Of a stretch of 64,000 nucleotides of DNA, positions 54,010 to 62,276 are shown in pieces. The stretch is taken from assembly GCF_011299595.1 (NCBI RefSeq), contig NZ_CP049867.1, forward strand, positions 310,001 to 374,000, written 5' to 3'. The notes beneath the pieces are model-generated. The model saw only the letters and a list, made by a program, of their open reading frames with translations. It searched no databases and was not told the origin of the DNA. Within the stretch, counting starts at the first letter, position 1. The number at the start of each line of letters is the position of its first letter. The stretch is from Nocardioides sp. HDW12B (GTDB lineage: Bacteria; Actinomycetota; Actinomycetes; Propionibacteriales; Nocardioidaceae). The translations under genes and the position numbers were made by a program.

Positions 54010-54780
54010 GTGACCAAAGCCAGCAAGCCGGCCAAGCTCGACCAGGTGGGCGCCGACGCCGTGGACGCGGCGCGTCAGGCGCTGCTCGAGCTCGTCCCGG
54101 CGGGCGACGTCGGTGAGCACCTCGGCGTCGACGTCGAGGGCAAGAAGGTGGTGACCCACCGCTTCGCGTGCACCCAGACGGGCTACCGCGGCTGGAGCTG
54201 GTCGGTCACGGTCGCGCGGGCGCCGAAGCAGAAGACGGTCACGGTCGACGAGATCGTGCTGCTGCCCGACGAGGACGCCGTGCTGGCCCCCGAGTGGGTG
54301 CCCTACAAGGAGCGGATCCGCCCCGGCGACCTCAGCCCCGGCGACCTGCTGCCCACCGAGGACGACGACGACCGGTTGGTGCCGTCGTTCACCGGCGCCG
54401 ACGAGCTGCCCGACCCGCGCGAGGCCAAGCGCGTGGCCGAGGAGCTCGGCCTGGGACGTCCGCGCGTGCTCTCGGTCGAGGGCCGCGAGGCTGCCGCACA
54501 GCGCTGGTACGACGGCGACCACGGTCCGGAGGCGCCGCTGGCCCAGTCCGCGCCGGCCGCGTGCGTGACCTGCGGCTTCCTGGTCAAGCTGGCCGGTCCG
54601 TTGAGCCAGGCCTTCGGTGTCTGCGCCAACGCCTTCGCCAACGACGACGGCAGGGTCGTCTCGCTCGACCACGGCTGCGGAGCCCACTCCGAGGCCCAGC
54701 TGAGCAAGAAGCAGCTGCCCCGGCCGCTCCCCGAGCCCGCGCTCGACGCGATCCGTCGCGAGGACCTCGAGCTGTTCTGA
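54010..54780 (+). CDS. DUF3027 domain protein
   Basis: 256-residue actinobacterial protein of unknown function, like mycobacterial Rv0877. Motifs: HLGVDVEGKKVVTHRFACTQTGYRGWSWSVTVARAPKQKTVTVDEIVLLPDEDAVLAPEWVPYKERIRPGDL in the first half. The second half has ACVTCGFLVKLAGPLSQAFGVCANAFANDDGRVVSLDHGCGAHSE, a set of Cys and His that could bind a metal. It is divergent from the MFS gene, an arrangement conserved in mycobacteria. GTG start, six bases after CACAAT. Confidence 0.87.
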   Translation: MTKASKPAKLDQVGADAVDAARQALLELVPAGDVGEHLGVDVEGKKVVTHRFACTQTGYRGWSWSVTVARAPKQKTVTVDEIVLLPDEDAVLAPEWVPYKERIRPGDLSPGDLLPTEDDDDRLVPSFTGADELPDPREAKRVAEELGLGRPRVLSVEGREAAAQRWYDGDHGPEAPLAQSAPAACVTCGFLVKLAGPLSQAFGVCANAFANDDGRVVSLDHGCGAHSEAQLSKKQLPRPLPEPALDAIRREDLELF

Positions 54781-54833
54781 CGGGCGACAGCCGGCGGCCG
54801 ACGGTGCCGCGCTGGCGTCGTCGTACCCGTCCT

Positions 54834-54908
54834 CGCGAGGGTTGTGGACGCCTCGCCAGGGTTGTGAGCCTTGCCCGGCGTCCATAACCCCGCGTTACAT
54901 GCGGGTGG
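54834..54908. repeat. GTTGTGGACGCC inverted repeat, copy 2
   Basis: Arms GGGTTGTGGACGCC (54839-54852) and GGCGTCCATAACCC (54877-54890), again with one mismatch, followed by a single decayed CCCCGCGTTACATGCGGG. The loop also keeps GGGTTGTGAGCC as in copy 1 (41986-42096). It lies between DUF3027 and the esterase, both on the plus strand. Confidence 0.88.
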
Positions 54909-54926
54909 GCGGGGCAGGATGGCGCC

Positions 54927-55859
54927 ATGCCTCTCGACCCCCAGATCGCCGGTCTCCTCCAGTTCATCGCCGACGCGGGCTACCCGCCGATGCACGAGGG
55001 TGACCCCGACACCGCGCGGAAGGGCTTCCGGGCGCTGACGGTCGACATGGTCTCGCCCGAGCAGGTGATCGCGGTCGGCGACGTGCGCGACCTCGACGTA
55101 CCGGGTGGGGACGGGCCGCGGCCGGCGCGCCTCTACCGCCCCGAGGGCAAGGGCCCCTGGCCGACCACCGTCTTCCTGCACGGCGGCGGCTTCGTCATCG
55201 GCGACCTCGACACCCACGACCAGACCTGCCGCCGGCTGTGCCGCGACGCCGACACCGTCGTGCTCTCCGTGGACTACCGGCTGGCGCCGGAGCACCCGTT
55301 CCCCGCCGGGCTCGAGGACGCGCTCGCCGCCACGCGGTGGGCGCTGGAGCACACCGACGACCTCGGCGGCACCGACCGGGTGGGGATCGGCGGCGACAGC
55401 GCGGGCGGGAACCTGTCTGCCGTGGTGGCCCAGCACGTCCCGGGGCTCGCGGCGCAGCTGCTCTACTACCCGGCCACCGACGCCTTCACCGACCGGCCCT
55501 CGCGCCAGGAGAACGCCGAGGGCTACTTCCTCGAGCTGGCGACGATGGAGTGGTTCTTCGCCCACTACGTCGGCGACGGCGCCGGCGAGGTCGCGCCCGA
55601 GGACCCCCGCATCTCGCCGATCCTGCGCGAGGACCTGGCCGGGCAGCCGCCCGCGGTCGTCGCCACCGCCGGGTTCGACCCGCTGCGCGACGAGGGCGAG
55701 GCGTACGCCGACAAGCTCGCCGAGGCCGGCGTCCGGGTCGAGAAGGTCCGCTTCGACGAGCTGATCCACGGCTTCGTCGACATGACCCTGATGAGCCCCG
55801 GCGCGGACGCCGCCGTGGCCGAGGTGACCGCGCGGTACCGGGCCCTGCTGCACGGCTGA
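54927..55859 (+). CDS. HSL-family alpha/beta hydrolase (esterase)
   Basis: 310-residue lipase/esterase of the hormone-sensitive-lipase group. The oxyanion motif HGGGF is at 85-89, nucleophile Ser158 is in GGDSAGG, and DYRLAPEHPFP is diagnostic of the family. The acid comes from DPLRDEGEAYA and the His from LIHGFVDM near the C-terminus. Cytoplasmic, acting on short acyl esters. CAGGAT lies 6 nt before the ATG, so the transcript is probably leaderless. The first lipid/CoA-related gene of a group with the F420 reductase and acyl-CoA dehydrogenase. Confidence 0.92.
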   Translation: MPLDPQIAGLLQFIADAGYPPMHEGDPDTARKGFRALTVDMVSPEQVIAVGDVRDLDVPGGDGPRPARLYRPEGKGPWPTTVFLHGGGFVIGDLDTHDQTCRRLCRDADTVVLSVDYRLAPEHPFPAGLEDALAATRWALEHTDDLGGTDRVGIGGDSAGGNLSAVVAQHVPGLAAQLLYYPATDAFTDRPSRQENAEGYFLELATMEWFFAHYVGDGAGEVAPEDPRISPILREDLAGQPPAVVATAGFDPLRDEGEAYADKLAEAGVRVEKVRFDELIHGFVDMTLMSPGADAAVAEVTARYRALLHG

Positions 55860-56011
55860 TCGCACGGTCCCTGGGACGGCGGGGCTCGCTTCGCACGGCG
55901 GGGCGCGCTCGTCGCACGGCCGGGCGGACGTCGGGCGGACGGTCAGGTCGGCCCGACAGGCGCCGCACTAAGGTGGAGCGACCCGCGAGAAACCGACCCA
56001 GGAGCGTGCCC

Positions 56012-56749
56012 GTGACGGCCCAGCCGACCGATCGACCGAGCGACCCGACCGGGCAGCCCGACGACCAGCCCGACGCCGCGACGCGGCTGGGTGAGCTCAC
56101 CGTCGCCGTCCTCGGGGGCACCGGCCCCCAGGGCCGTGGCCTGGCCCGACGCTTCGCCGCCTCCGGCCTGCGCGTGGTCATCGGCAGCCGCAGCGAGGAG
56201 CGGGCGCAGGGCATCGCGACCGAGATCGCCGAGTCCGGGAGCATTGAGGGCTCGCTGACCGGCGCCGACAACGCCGGGGCCGCCCGCGACGGCGACATCG
56301 TCGTGGTCGCCGTGCCGTGGGACGGCCACAAGGAGCTGCTGGCCTCGCTGGCCACCGAGCTGTCCGGCAAGATCGTCGTCGACTGCGTCAACCCGCTTGG
56401 CTTCGACAAGCAGGGCGCCTACGCGCTCGCGGTCGAGGAGGGATCGGCGGCCCAGCAGGCGCAGGCCGTGCTCCCCGAGAGCACCGTCGTCGGGGCCTTC
56501 CACAACGTCAGTGCCGTGCTGCTCGAGGACCCCGAGGTCACCTCGGTCGACACCGACGTGCTGGTGCTCGGCGACAAGCGTGAGGCCACCGACCTGGTCC
56601 AGGCGCTGGCCGACCGGATCCCCGGCGTCCGCGGCGTCTTCGGCGGTCGGCTCCGCAACGCCCACCAGGTCGAGGCGCTGACGGCCAACCTGATCTCGGT
56701 CAACCGCCGCTACAAGGCCCACTCGGGGCTGCGGGTGACGGACCTGTGA
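56012..56749 (+). CDS. npdG: F420H2:NADP+ oxidoreductase (NPDG/Fno type)
   Basis: 245-residue Rossmann enzyme that exchanges hydride between NADPH and coenzyme F420. VAVLGGTGPQGRGLARRFAASGLRVVIGSR (about 28-57) binds NADP, and VVVAVPWDGH, VDCVNPLGFDKQGAY and AFHNVSAVLLED are family blocks. A ~25-residue Asp/Pro-rich N-terminal extension precedes the fold. GTG 56012 was chosen because AGGAG lies 7 nt upstream; GTG 56006 is too close. The presence of this enzyme, with the LLM oxidoreductase at 61215, indicates an F420-using organism. Coupled (GTGA) to the next gene. Confidence 0.9.
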   Translation: MTAQPTDRPSDPTGQPDDQPDAATRLGELTVAVLGGTGPQGRGLARRFAASGLRVVIGSRSEERAQGIATEIAESGSIEGSLTGADNAGAARDGDIVVVAVPWDGHKELLASLATELSGKIVVDCVNPLGFDKQGAYALAVEEGSAAQQAQAVLPESTVVGAFHNVSAVLLEDPEVTSVDTDVLVLGDKREATDLVQALADRIPGVRGVFGGRLRNAHQVEALTANLISVNRRYKAHSGLRVTDL

Positions 56750-57969
56750 CCTACCCCGCCATGCCGGCCGCCTCGGAGAAGGCCGTCGACCTCCACGCCC
56801 GTCTCCACACCTTCATCCAGGACCACGTGATCCCCGGCGAGGCGGCGTACCGCGCCTATCGCGCCGAGCGCGACCACGACGACCACAGCGTGCCGCCGGT
56901 CGTCGAGGAGCTCAAGGCCACCGCCAAGGAGCAGGGGCTCTGGAACCTCTTCCTGCCGGCGGAGTCCGGGCTGACCCAGCTGGAGTACGCCACGCTCGCC
57001 GAGCTGACCGGGTGGAGCCTCGAGCTCGCGCCCGAGGCCACCAACTGCGCCGCCCCCGACACCGGCAACATGGAGCTCCTCCACCTCCTCGGCACCGAGG
57101 AGCAGCAGAAGCAGTGGCTCGAGCCGCTGCTCGCCGGCGAGATTCGCTCGGCCTTCGCGATGACCGAGCCGGCCGTCGCCTCCTCCGACGCGACGAACAT
57201 CGAGACCCGCATCGTGCGCGACGGCGACGAGTACGTCATCAACGGCCGCAAGTGGTGGATCTCCGGAGCGGCCGACCCGCGCTGCAAGGTCTTCGTGGTC
57301 ATGGGCAAGACCGACCCCGACGCCGAGACCCACCGCCAGCAGTCGATGGTGATCGTGCCCGCCGACACCCCCGGCATCGAGATCGTCCGGTCGCTGCCGG
57401 TCTTCGGCCACCAGCACCAGCCCGGTCACTGCGAGATCGTCTTCGACGACGTGCGCGTGCCGGTGACCAACATCCTCGGCGAGGAGGGTGGCGGCTTCGC
57501 GGCCGCCCAGGCGCGCCTCGGCCCGGGCCGCATCCACCACGTGATGCGCGCCCTCGGCGCGGGGGAGCGGGCGCTGGCCCTCATGGTCGCGCGCTCGACA
57601 TCGCGCACCGCCTTCGGCAAGGAGCTCGCCCGCCAGGGCGTCGTCCAGGCCAAGATCGCCGAGGCCCGGGTCGCGCTCGACGCCGGTCGTGCCCTGTGCC
57701 ACCGGGCGGCCGCGGTCATCGACGCCGAGGGCAACAAGGCCGCGCGCCACCTCGTCGCCGAGGTCAAGGTCTTCGTGCCCCGAGCCGTGCTGCAGATCAT
57801 CGACGACGCCATCCAGGTCCACGGCGGCGCCGGGATGTCCGACGACACCCCGCTCGCCGAGATGTACGGCTGGCACCGGGCGATGCGCCTCTTCGACGGT
57901 CCCGACGACGTGCACCTCATGACGTTGGCCCGCTCCGAGCTGCGCAAGGACCCGCTCTTCCGCTTCTGA
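56746..57969 (+). CDS. Acyl-CoA dehydrogenase family protein (ACAD10/11 type)
   Basis: 407-residue flavoprotein forming the 2,3-double bond of acyl-CoA in beta-oxidation-like pathways. FAMTEPAVASSDATNI (about 136-151) and WWISGAADPRCKVFVVMG are flavin/substrate-binding blocks, and RTAFGKELARQGVVQAKIAEAR is the helix near the active site. QVHGGAGMSDDTPLAEMYGWHRAMRLFDGPDDVH closes the C-terminus. It resembles mycobacterial FadE of the ACAD11 group. GTG start overlaps npdG by four bases. Confidence 0.92.
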   Translation: MTYPAMPAASEKAVDLHARLHTFIQDHVIPGEAAYRAYRAERDHDDHSVPPVVEELKATAKEQGLWNLFLPAESGLTQLEYATLAELTGWSLELAPEATNCAAPDTGNMELLHLLGTEEQQKQWLEPLLAGEIRSAFAMTEPAVASSDATNIETRIVRDGDEYVINGRKWWISGAADPRCKVFVVMGKTDPDAETHRQQSMVIVPADTPGIEIVRSLPVFGHQHQPGHCEIVFDDVRVPVTNILGEEGGGFAAAQARLGPGRIHHVMRALGAGERALALMVARSTSRTAFGKELARQGVVQAKIAEARVALDAGRALCHRAAAVIDAEGNKAARHLVAEVKVFVPRAVLQIIDDAIQVHGGAGMSDDTPLAEMYGWHRAMRLFDGPDDVHLMTLARSELRKDPLFRF

Positions 57970-57975
57970 GGGGCC

Positions 57976-58112
57976 GGCCTCACGTCGTTGACGACGTGAG
58001 GCCGGGGGCTGGTGTCGTTGACGACGTGAGGCCGGATCTGAGCGGTCTCGTAGCTGTCGCGTGTCGTCAACGACGTGGGGCAGGCGTCCTCGTGTCGTCA
58101 ACGACGTGCGGC
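57976..58112. repeat. GTCGTTGACGAC palindrome array, downstream flank (4 copies)
   Basis: Four copies of the 12-bp core: 57984-57995 and 58014-58025 in one orientation, 58063-58074 and 58094-58105 in the other. The first is extended by CCGGCCTCAC and its complement to a near-perfect 32-bp palindrome. Spacing within each pair is 30-31 bp. Together with five copies at 59267-59419 they bracket a single gene. Confidence 0.88.
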
Positions 58113-58118
58113 CAGCCG

Positions 58119-59156
58119 TCAGCTCGCTCGACGCATGGCACGCGCTGGCGTGCTGGAGGCCAGCCCCCAGGGCGCGACCCATCCCGGCGGTTCGGCGAGG
58201 GTCCATCGGCGTGCTCCTTCGGGAAGGAAGGCCGACCGGTCGCGACCAGCTCGAAGACGTCGTACGACGAGCCGGCGGTTGTCGATGTCGGGTCCCGTGA
58301 CGCTGGTGTGCTCGAGCCCCACCTCGCGGACGCGTTCGTAGCGAGCGACGTCGCGCGCGTGTCGACCGGCGTGCCGGTGCTCGGCGCCGTCGTACTCAGC
58401 GACAAGACCTGCCTCCTCGTCGAACAGGTCGGCTATGCACACGAGGTCGCCGTCGAGGGTGAAGACGGGTTGGTTCACCAGAGGAGCCGGCAGGGCCGCG
58501 TCTAGTGTCCAGATCAGGCGCAGCCGTGTCTCCTGCGGCGAACGAGACCTCTCGGAGACGTGTTCGAGCGCGGTAGCCACCCAGCTGGCCCGTCGCCAGG
58601 ACGAACGCGACTGCGTCATCCGACGCACCTCCCCGAGGATGTCAAGACCGGCAGCCAGCGCCATGTCGGCGGCGACGACCAGCTCACGTGCATGTGGGGG
58701 ACACCGGAGCTCGTCGAAGAGGGCCCTCACCGGCGAGGTCACGCGGACATCCTCGACCTCCTCGACGTCAGCGTCCGGAAGCTTCTCGTAGCTCAGAAGG
58801 GAGCCCTGATGGACACGTCGCCCGGTGCCCGGCCCGACAGCCACCGCGACCGGGCGAGCCGAGCCATCGCGGCGTACGCCGTCGAAGAAGGCCGCTCCGT
58901 GGAAGTAGAGGGCAGCCCAGCCGGTCAGCGCCGCCCCCGGCGCTCGTGCAGACAAGGCCTCGATCGCGCGTTGTTCTGGTCGGGTGCCGTCGACGTCGCT
59001 GGGCACGTAGAGACCGTGACTCGTTCGCCGCCACCCCGCTCCGGCGGCCTGCGGCTTGGTCGGTCCGTCGAAACCCGTGGGATCCACCGGCACGGGGCGC
59101 ACGAAGTCGAGGGAACCCTCGCGGCGAGGCTCGAACGGAGGCTGAGCGGCTGTCAT
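58119..59156 (-). CDS. AbiEi-like/PD-(D/E)XK nuclease-fold hypothetical protein
   Basis: 345-residue protein of a type scattered through actinobacterial genomes. The N-terminal ~130 residues (WRRTSHGLYVPSD, ALTGWAALYFHGAAFFDG) recall AbiEi antitoxin-type proteins. The C-terminal ~130 show a nuclease-like set: Glu209 in SPQETRLR, Asp243 in CIADLFDEE, and Glu254/Asp256 in VAEYDGAEH. No AbiEii toxin gene is adjacent. Catalytic activity is not proven. ATG 59156 was chosen; a TTG at 59216 would add 20 residues. Flanked on both sides by the GTCGTTGACGAC array. Confidence 0.65.
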   Translation of the reverse strand: MTAAQPPFEPRREGSLDFVRPVPVDPTGFDGPTKPQAAGAGWRRTSHGLYVPSDVDGTRPEQRAIEALSARAPGAALTGWAALYFHGAAFFDGVRRDGSARPVAVAVGPGTGRRVHQGSLLSYEKLPDADVEEVEDVRVTSPVRALFDELRCPPHARELVVAADMALAAGLDILGEVRRMTQSRSSWRRASWVATALEHVSERSRSPQETRLRLIWTLDAALPAPLVNQPVFTLDGDLVCIADLFDEEAGLVAEYDGAEHRHAGRHARDVARYERVREVGLEHTSVTGPDIDNRRLVVRRLRAGRDRSAFLPEGARRWTLAEPPGWVAPWGLASSTPARAMRRAS

Positions 59157-59266
59157 CGGTGCAGGATCACCCAAGGCGGAGTCCGTTGACACGTCCTCCT
59201 GCGGAGATGTGGACAACGCCGGGGTTCGTCCCCTGTCGTTCCCGACGCGGGGGAGCGGAGCCTGGG

Positions 59267-59419
59267 GTCGTTGACGACGGGTGGCCAGGTGCGTGAGGTC
59301 GTTGACGACGGGTGGCCAGGTGCGTGAGGTCGTTGACGACGTGTGGCTGCGTACCGGAGCTCCGAAGCTGGCGGGACGTCGTTAACGACGTGGGGCGAGG
59401 GGCGGAGGTCGTTGACGAC
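59267..59419. repeat. GTCGTTGACGAC palindrome array, upstream flank (5 copies)
   Basis: Cores at 59267-59278, 59298-59309, 59329-59340, 59378-59389 (here the perfect palindrome GTCGTTAACGAC) and 59408-59419, all in the same orientation. The first three lie on exact 31-bp tandem repeats (unit continues GGGTGGCCAGGTGCGTGAG). The array fills the gap between the nuclease-like gene and aldR. Confidence 0.9.
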
Positions 59420-59454
59420 GTGCGAACGTCCGGGACGCTGAGGGCGCTGGACGG

Positions 59455-59946
59455 TCAGGGGAAGGGCGACCCGGTCCGGAGGTGCTCGAAGATGAGGTGC
59501 GTCTCGGTCATGGCGACGTCGCGGTTGGCCGACAGGTTGGCCACGACGAACTCGCGCAGCGCGTCGGGGGACGCGGCGGCCACGTGCACCTGGAAGTCGT
59601 CGGCGCCGGCGAGGAAGAACACGTTGAGCACGCCGGGCAGCGACGACAGCCAGCCGCCGAACTCGCCGATCCGGGCCCGGGCGTTGCCCTGCAGGCGTAC
59701 GACGACGATCGCCTGCAGCGGCAGCCCCAGGGCCTCCGGCGACAGCTCGGCGTGGAACCCGCGGATGACACCGGTCTCCTGGAGCCGGCGGACCCGCATC
59801 AGGCACGTCGAGGGGGCGATGCCGACGGTCTGGGCCAGCACCGAGTTGGGGGTCCGTGCGTTCGCCGCCAGCATCGCCAGCAGCTGCCGGTCGACGTCGT
59901 CGAGCTCCAGGCCGCGCCCGTTCGTCGAGGGTCGAACGTTGTTCAC
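59455..59946 (-). CDS. aldR: Lrp/AsnC-family regulator, AldR-like
   Basis: 163-residue regulator. The HTH is at about residues 15-60 (LDDVDRQLLAMLAANARTPNSVLAQTVGIAPSTCLMRVRRLQETGVIRGF). The ligand-binding RAM domain follows (LQAIVVVRLQGNARARI, GADDFQVHVAAASPDALREFV). It is divergent from alanine dehydrogenase, the same pairing as mycobacterial aldR/ald, where alanine and other amino acids control DNA binding. GTG 59946 has GGAGAGGGG upstream. Confidence 0.9.
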   Translation of the reverse strand: MNNVRPSTNGRGLELDDVDRQLLAMLAANARTPNSVLAQTVGIAPSTCLMRVRRLQETGVIRGFHAELSPEALGLPLQAIVVVRLQGNARARIGEFGGWLSSLPGVLNVFFLAGADDFQVHVAAASPDALREFVVANLSANRDVAMTETHLIFEHLRTGSPFP

Positions 59947-59977
59947 CTCACACCCCTCTCCGACTCCTGACACCGAA

Positions 59978-60022
59978 GGATCGTCGGCTTGGATCGTTCC
60001 GCACGAATAGTCAACACGATCC
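59978..60022. promoter_or_regulatory. Candidate AldR operator in the ald/aldR gap
   Basis: GGATCGT occurs at 59978-59984 and 59991-59997 in direct orientation, and its complement ACGATCC at 60016-60022. The 13-bp and 25-bp steps suit an oligomeric Lrp-type protein. The repeats are seen directly; the binder is inferred from the neighbouring genes. Confidence 0.5.
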
Positions 60023-60078
60023 GGCACCGTCAGCGGAAGAGTCAGGAGAATAGAGCGTCCCCAACTGCAGGAGAGAGC

Positions 60079-61194
60079 ATGAAGGTCGGCGTCCCGAAGG
60101 AAGTCAAGAACCACGAGTACCGGGTGGCCATCACCCCCATCGGCGTCCACGAGCTGACCCAGCACGGCCACGACGTCTACGTCGAGAAGGGTGCGGGCGC
60201 GGGCTCGCAGATCCCCGACGAGGAGTACGCCGCCTCCGGCGCGACCCTGCTCGAGACCGCCGACGACGTCTGGGGCACCGCCGAGATGGTCCTCAAGGTG
60301 AAGGAGCCCGTCGCCGAGGAGTACGGCCGCATGCGTGAGGGCCAGACCCTCTTCACCTACCTGCACCTGGCTGCCGACCAGCCGCTGACCCAGGAGCTCG
60401 TCGACCGCAAGGTCACCGCGATCGCCTACGAGACCGTCCAGCTGCCCTCGGGCGGCCTGCCGCTGCTCTACCCGATGTCGGAGGTCGCCGGCTGCCTCGC
60501 GCCCCAGGTCGGGGCCCACTCGCTGATGAAGGCCGAGGGCGGCCGCGGCGTGCTCATGGGCGGCGTCGGCGGCGTGGCCAACGCCAAGGTCGTCATCATC
60601 GGCGCCGGCGTCTCCGGGCAGAACGCCGCCAACATCGCGCTCGGCATGGGGGCCGACGTCACGCTGCTCGACACCGACCTCGACAAGCTCCGGATGTCGT
60701 TCTGGCGCTACAACAACCGCGTCCACGGCCTGGCGTCGTCCAAGCTCGCCATCGAGCAGCAGGTCACCGAGGCCGACATGGTCATCGGTGCCGTGCTCAT
60801 CCCCGGCGCCAAGGCCCCGAAGCTGGTCAGCAACGAGCTGGTCTCGCGGATGAAGCCGGGCTCGGTGCTCGTCGACATCGCCGTCGACCAGGGCGGCTGC
60901 TTCGAGGACACCCGCGCCACCACGCACGCCGACCCGACGTACACGGTGCACAACTCGGTCTTCTACTGCGTGGCGAACATGCCCGGTGCGGTGCCGAACA
61001 CCTCGACCTACGCGCTGACCAACGCCACGCTGCCCTACGCCGTGGCGCTGGCCGACAAGGGCTGGCAGCAGGCCTGCAGCGACGACCGGGCGCTGGCGCT
61101 CGGGCTCAACACCCACGCCGGCAGCCTCACCAACGCCCCCGTCGGCGAGGCGCACGGCATGGAGGCCGTCTCCCTGGAGTCCGTGCTGGCCTGA
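60079..61194 (+). CDS. ald: Alanine dehydrogenase
   Basis: 371-residue NAD enzyme interconverting L-alanine and pyruvate plus ammonia. The N-terminal domain begins [20 protein letters not shown] and has the substrate Lys in LKVKEPV and His in YLHLAAD. The NAD loop is [22 protein letters not shown] (about 173-194). Length and motifs match mycobacterial Ald (371). CAGGAGAG precedes the ATG. Controlled, most likely as an activated gene, by the divergent AldR-like regulator. Converges on the LLM gene with a 20-bp gap. Confidence 0.96.
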   Translation: MKVGVPKEVKNHEYRVAITPIGVHELTQHGHDVYVEKGAGAGSQIPDEEYAASGATLLETADDVWGTAEMVLKVKEPVAEEYGRMREGQTLFTYLHLAADQPLTQELVDRKVTAIAYETVQLPSGGLPLLYPMSEVAGCLAPQVGAHSLMKAEGGRGVLMGGVGGVANAKVVIIGAGVSGQNAANIALGMGADVTLLDTDLDKLRMSFWRYNNRVHGLASSKLAIEQQVTEADMVIGAVLIPGAKAPKLVSNELVSRMKPGSVLVDIAVDQGGCFEDTRATTHADPTYTVHNSVFYCVANMPGAVPNTSTYALTNATLPYAVALADKGWQQACSDDRALALGLNTHAGSLTNAPVGEAHGMEAVSLESVLA

Positions 61195-61214
61195 CCAGGT
61201 CGACGGGGCCCCGC

Positions 61215-62204
61215 CTAGCTGCCGCTGGCGTCGCGCAGCTTCTCCAGCAGCGGCCCGGCCGCCTCGGCGAGGAAGCGCTCCTGGGTGTCGCCGCCGATCT
61301 GCACCAGCGCCACGTCGGTGAAGCCCGACTCCCAGAAGGAGCTCACGGCGTCGACGATGGCGTCGAGGTCGGGCCCGCAGGGGATGTTGTCAGCGACATC
61401 CTCGGGGCGCACGAACTGCGTCGCGCCGGCGAAGCCGGCCGTCGTGGGCAGGTCGGCGTTGACCGACCAGCCGCCGGCGAACCAGCGGAACTGCTCGTGG
61501 GCGCGCGCGACCGCGGCGTCCTCGTCCGGGTCCCAGCAGATCGGGATCTGCCCGATGGCACGGGCCGAGCCGGGGATGCGCGGCGCGCCCTTGGTCCGGT
61601 TCCACCGGGACACGACGTCGGCGTCGGGCTCGGTGGTGATGAGGTGGTCCGACAGCGGCGCCAGCAGCTCGATCGACGACGGGCCGCTGACCGCGACGCC
61701 GATCTCGACCGGCTCGGTAGGCAGGTCCCAGATCCGGGCGGAGTCGACCTGGAAGTGGTCACCCTGGAGGTCGACGAGCTCCCCGGTGTGCAGCTCGCGG
61801 ATGATCTCGATGGCCTCGGCCAGCATCTCCTGACGGTTGGTGACCGTCGGCCACCCCTTGCCCACGACGTGCTCGTTGAGGTTCTCCCCGCTCCCGAGGC
61901 CCAGCACGAAGCGGCCCTCGGACAGGATGCCCATCGTCGCGGCCTTCTGCGCGACCACGGCCGGGTGGTAGCGCATCGTCGGGCAGGTCACGTAGGTCAT
62001 GAGGTCGACCCGCTCGGTCACCTGCGCGACCGCGCCGAGCACCGACCAGGCGTACGGCGCGTGGCCCTGCGCCGAGAGCCACGGGAAGTAGTGGTCGCTC
62101 ATCACCTCGAAGTCGAAGCCGGTCTGCTCCGCCTGGGCGGCGTCGCGCACGAGACCACGGGGGTCACGCTGCTCGGTCATGAGGGTGTAGCCGAAGCGCG
62201 TCAT
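61215..62204 (-). CDS. LLM-class F420-dependent oxidoreductase
   Basis: 329-residue luciferase-like monooxygenase-fold enzyme, related to F420-dependent glucose-6-phosphate dehydrogenase and the TIGR03557 group. FGYTLMTEQRDP at the start, DFEVMSDHYFPW, MTYVTCPTMRYHPAVVAQKAATM (about 68-90) and FVLGLGSGENLNEHVVG (about 98-114) are the F420-binding blocks. No glucose-6-phosphate-specific residues could be confirmed. With NpdG it supports a working F420 redox system. Substrate unknown. GAAGGA precedes the ATG. Confidence 0.9.
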   Translation of the reverse strand: MTRFGYTLMTEQRDPRGLVRDAAQAEQTGFDFEVMSDHYFPWLSAQGHAPYAWSVLGAVAQVTERVDLMTYVTCPTMRYHPAVVAQKAATMGILSEGRFVLGLGSGENLNEHVVGKGWPTVTNRQEMLAEAIEIIRELHTGELVDLQGDHFQVDSARIWDLPTEPVEIGVAVSGPSSIELLAPLSDHLITTEPDADVVSRWNRTKGAPRIPGSARAIGQIPICWDPDEDAAVARAHEQFRWFAGGWSVNADLPTTAGFAGATQFVRPEDVADNIPCGPDLDAIVDAVSSFWESGFTDVALVQIGGDTQERFLAEAAGPLLEKLRDASGS

Positions 62205-62276
62205 CAGGGTCCTTCAAGTGTTGCCGAGTGGGGGCCGCCCCCACCGTGCCCATCCGGGTCCGGTCCAACCGGGGCC

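Noticed and set aside
53659-54013. Small plus-strand frames over the MFS N-terminus
   Set aside because: They are shadows of the low-complexity Pro/Gly/Asp tail of the MFS gene. The MFS start is supported by its promoter spacing.
59267-59340. 31-bp tandem repeats resembling a small CRISPR array
   Set aside because: The units are contiguous tandem copies with no unique spacers, the core is a 12-bp palindrome, and no cas genes are present.
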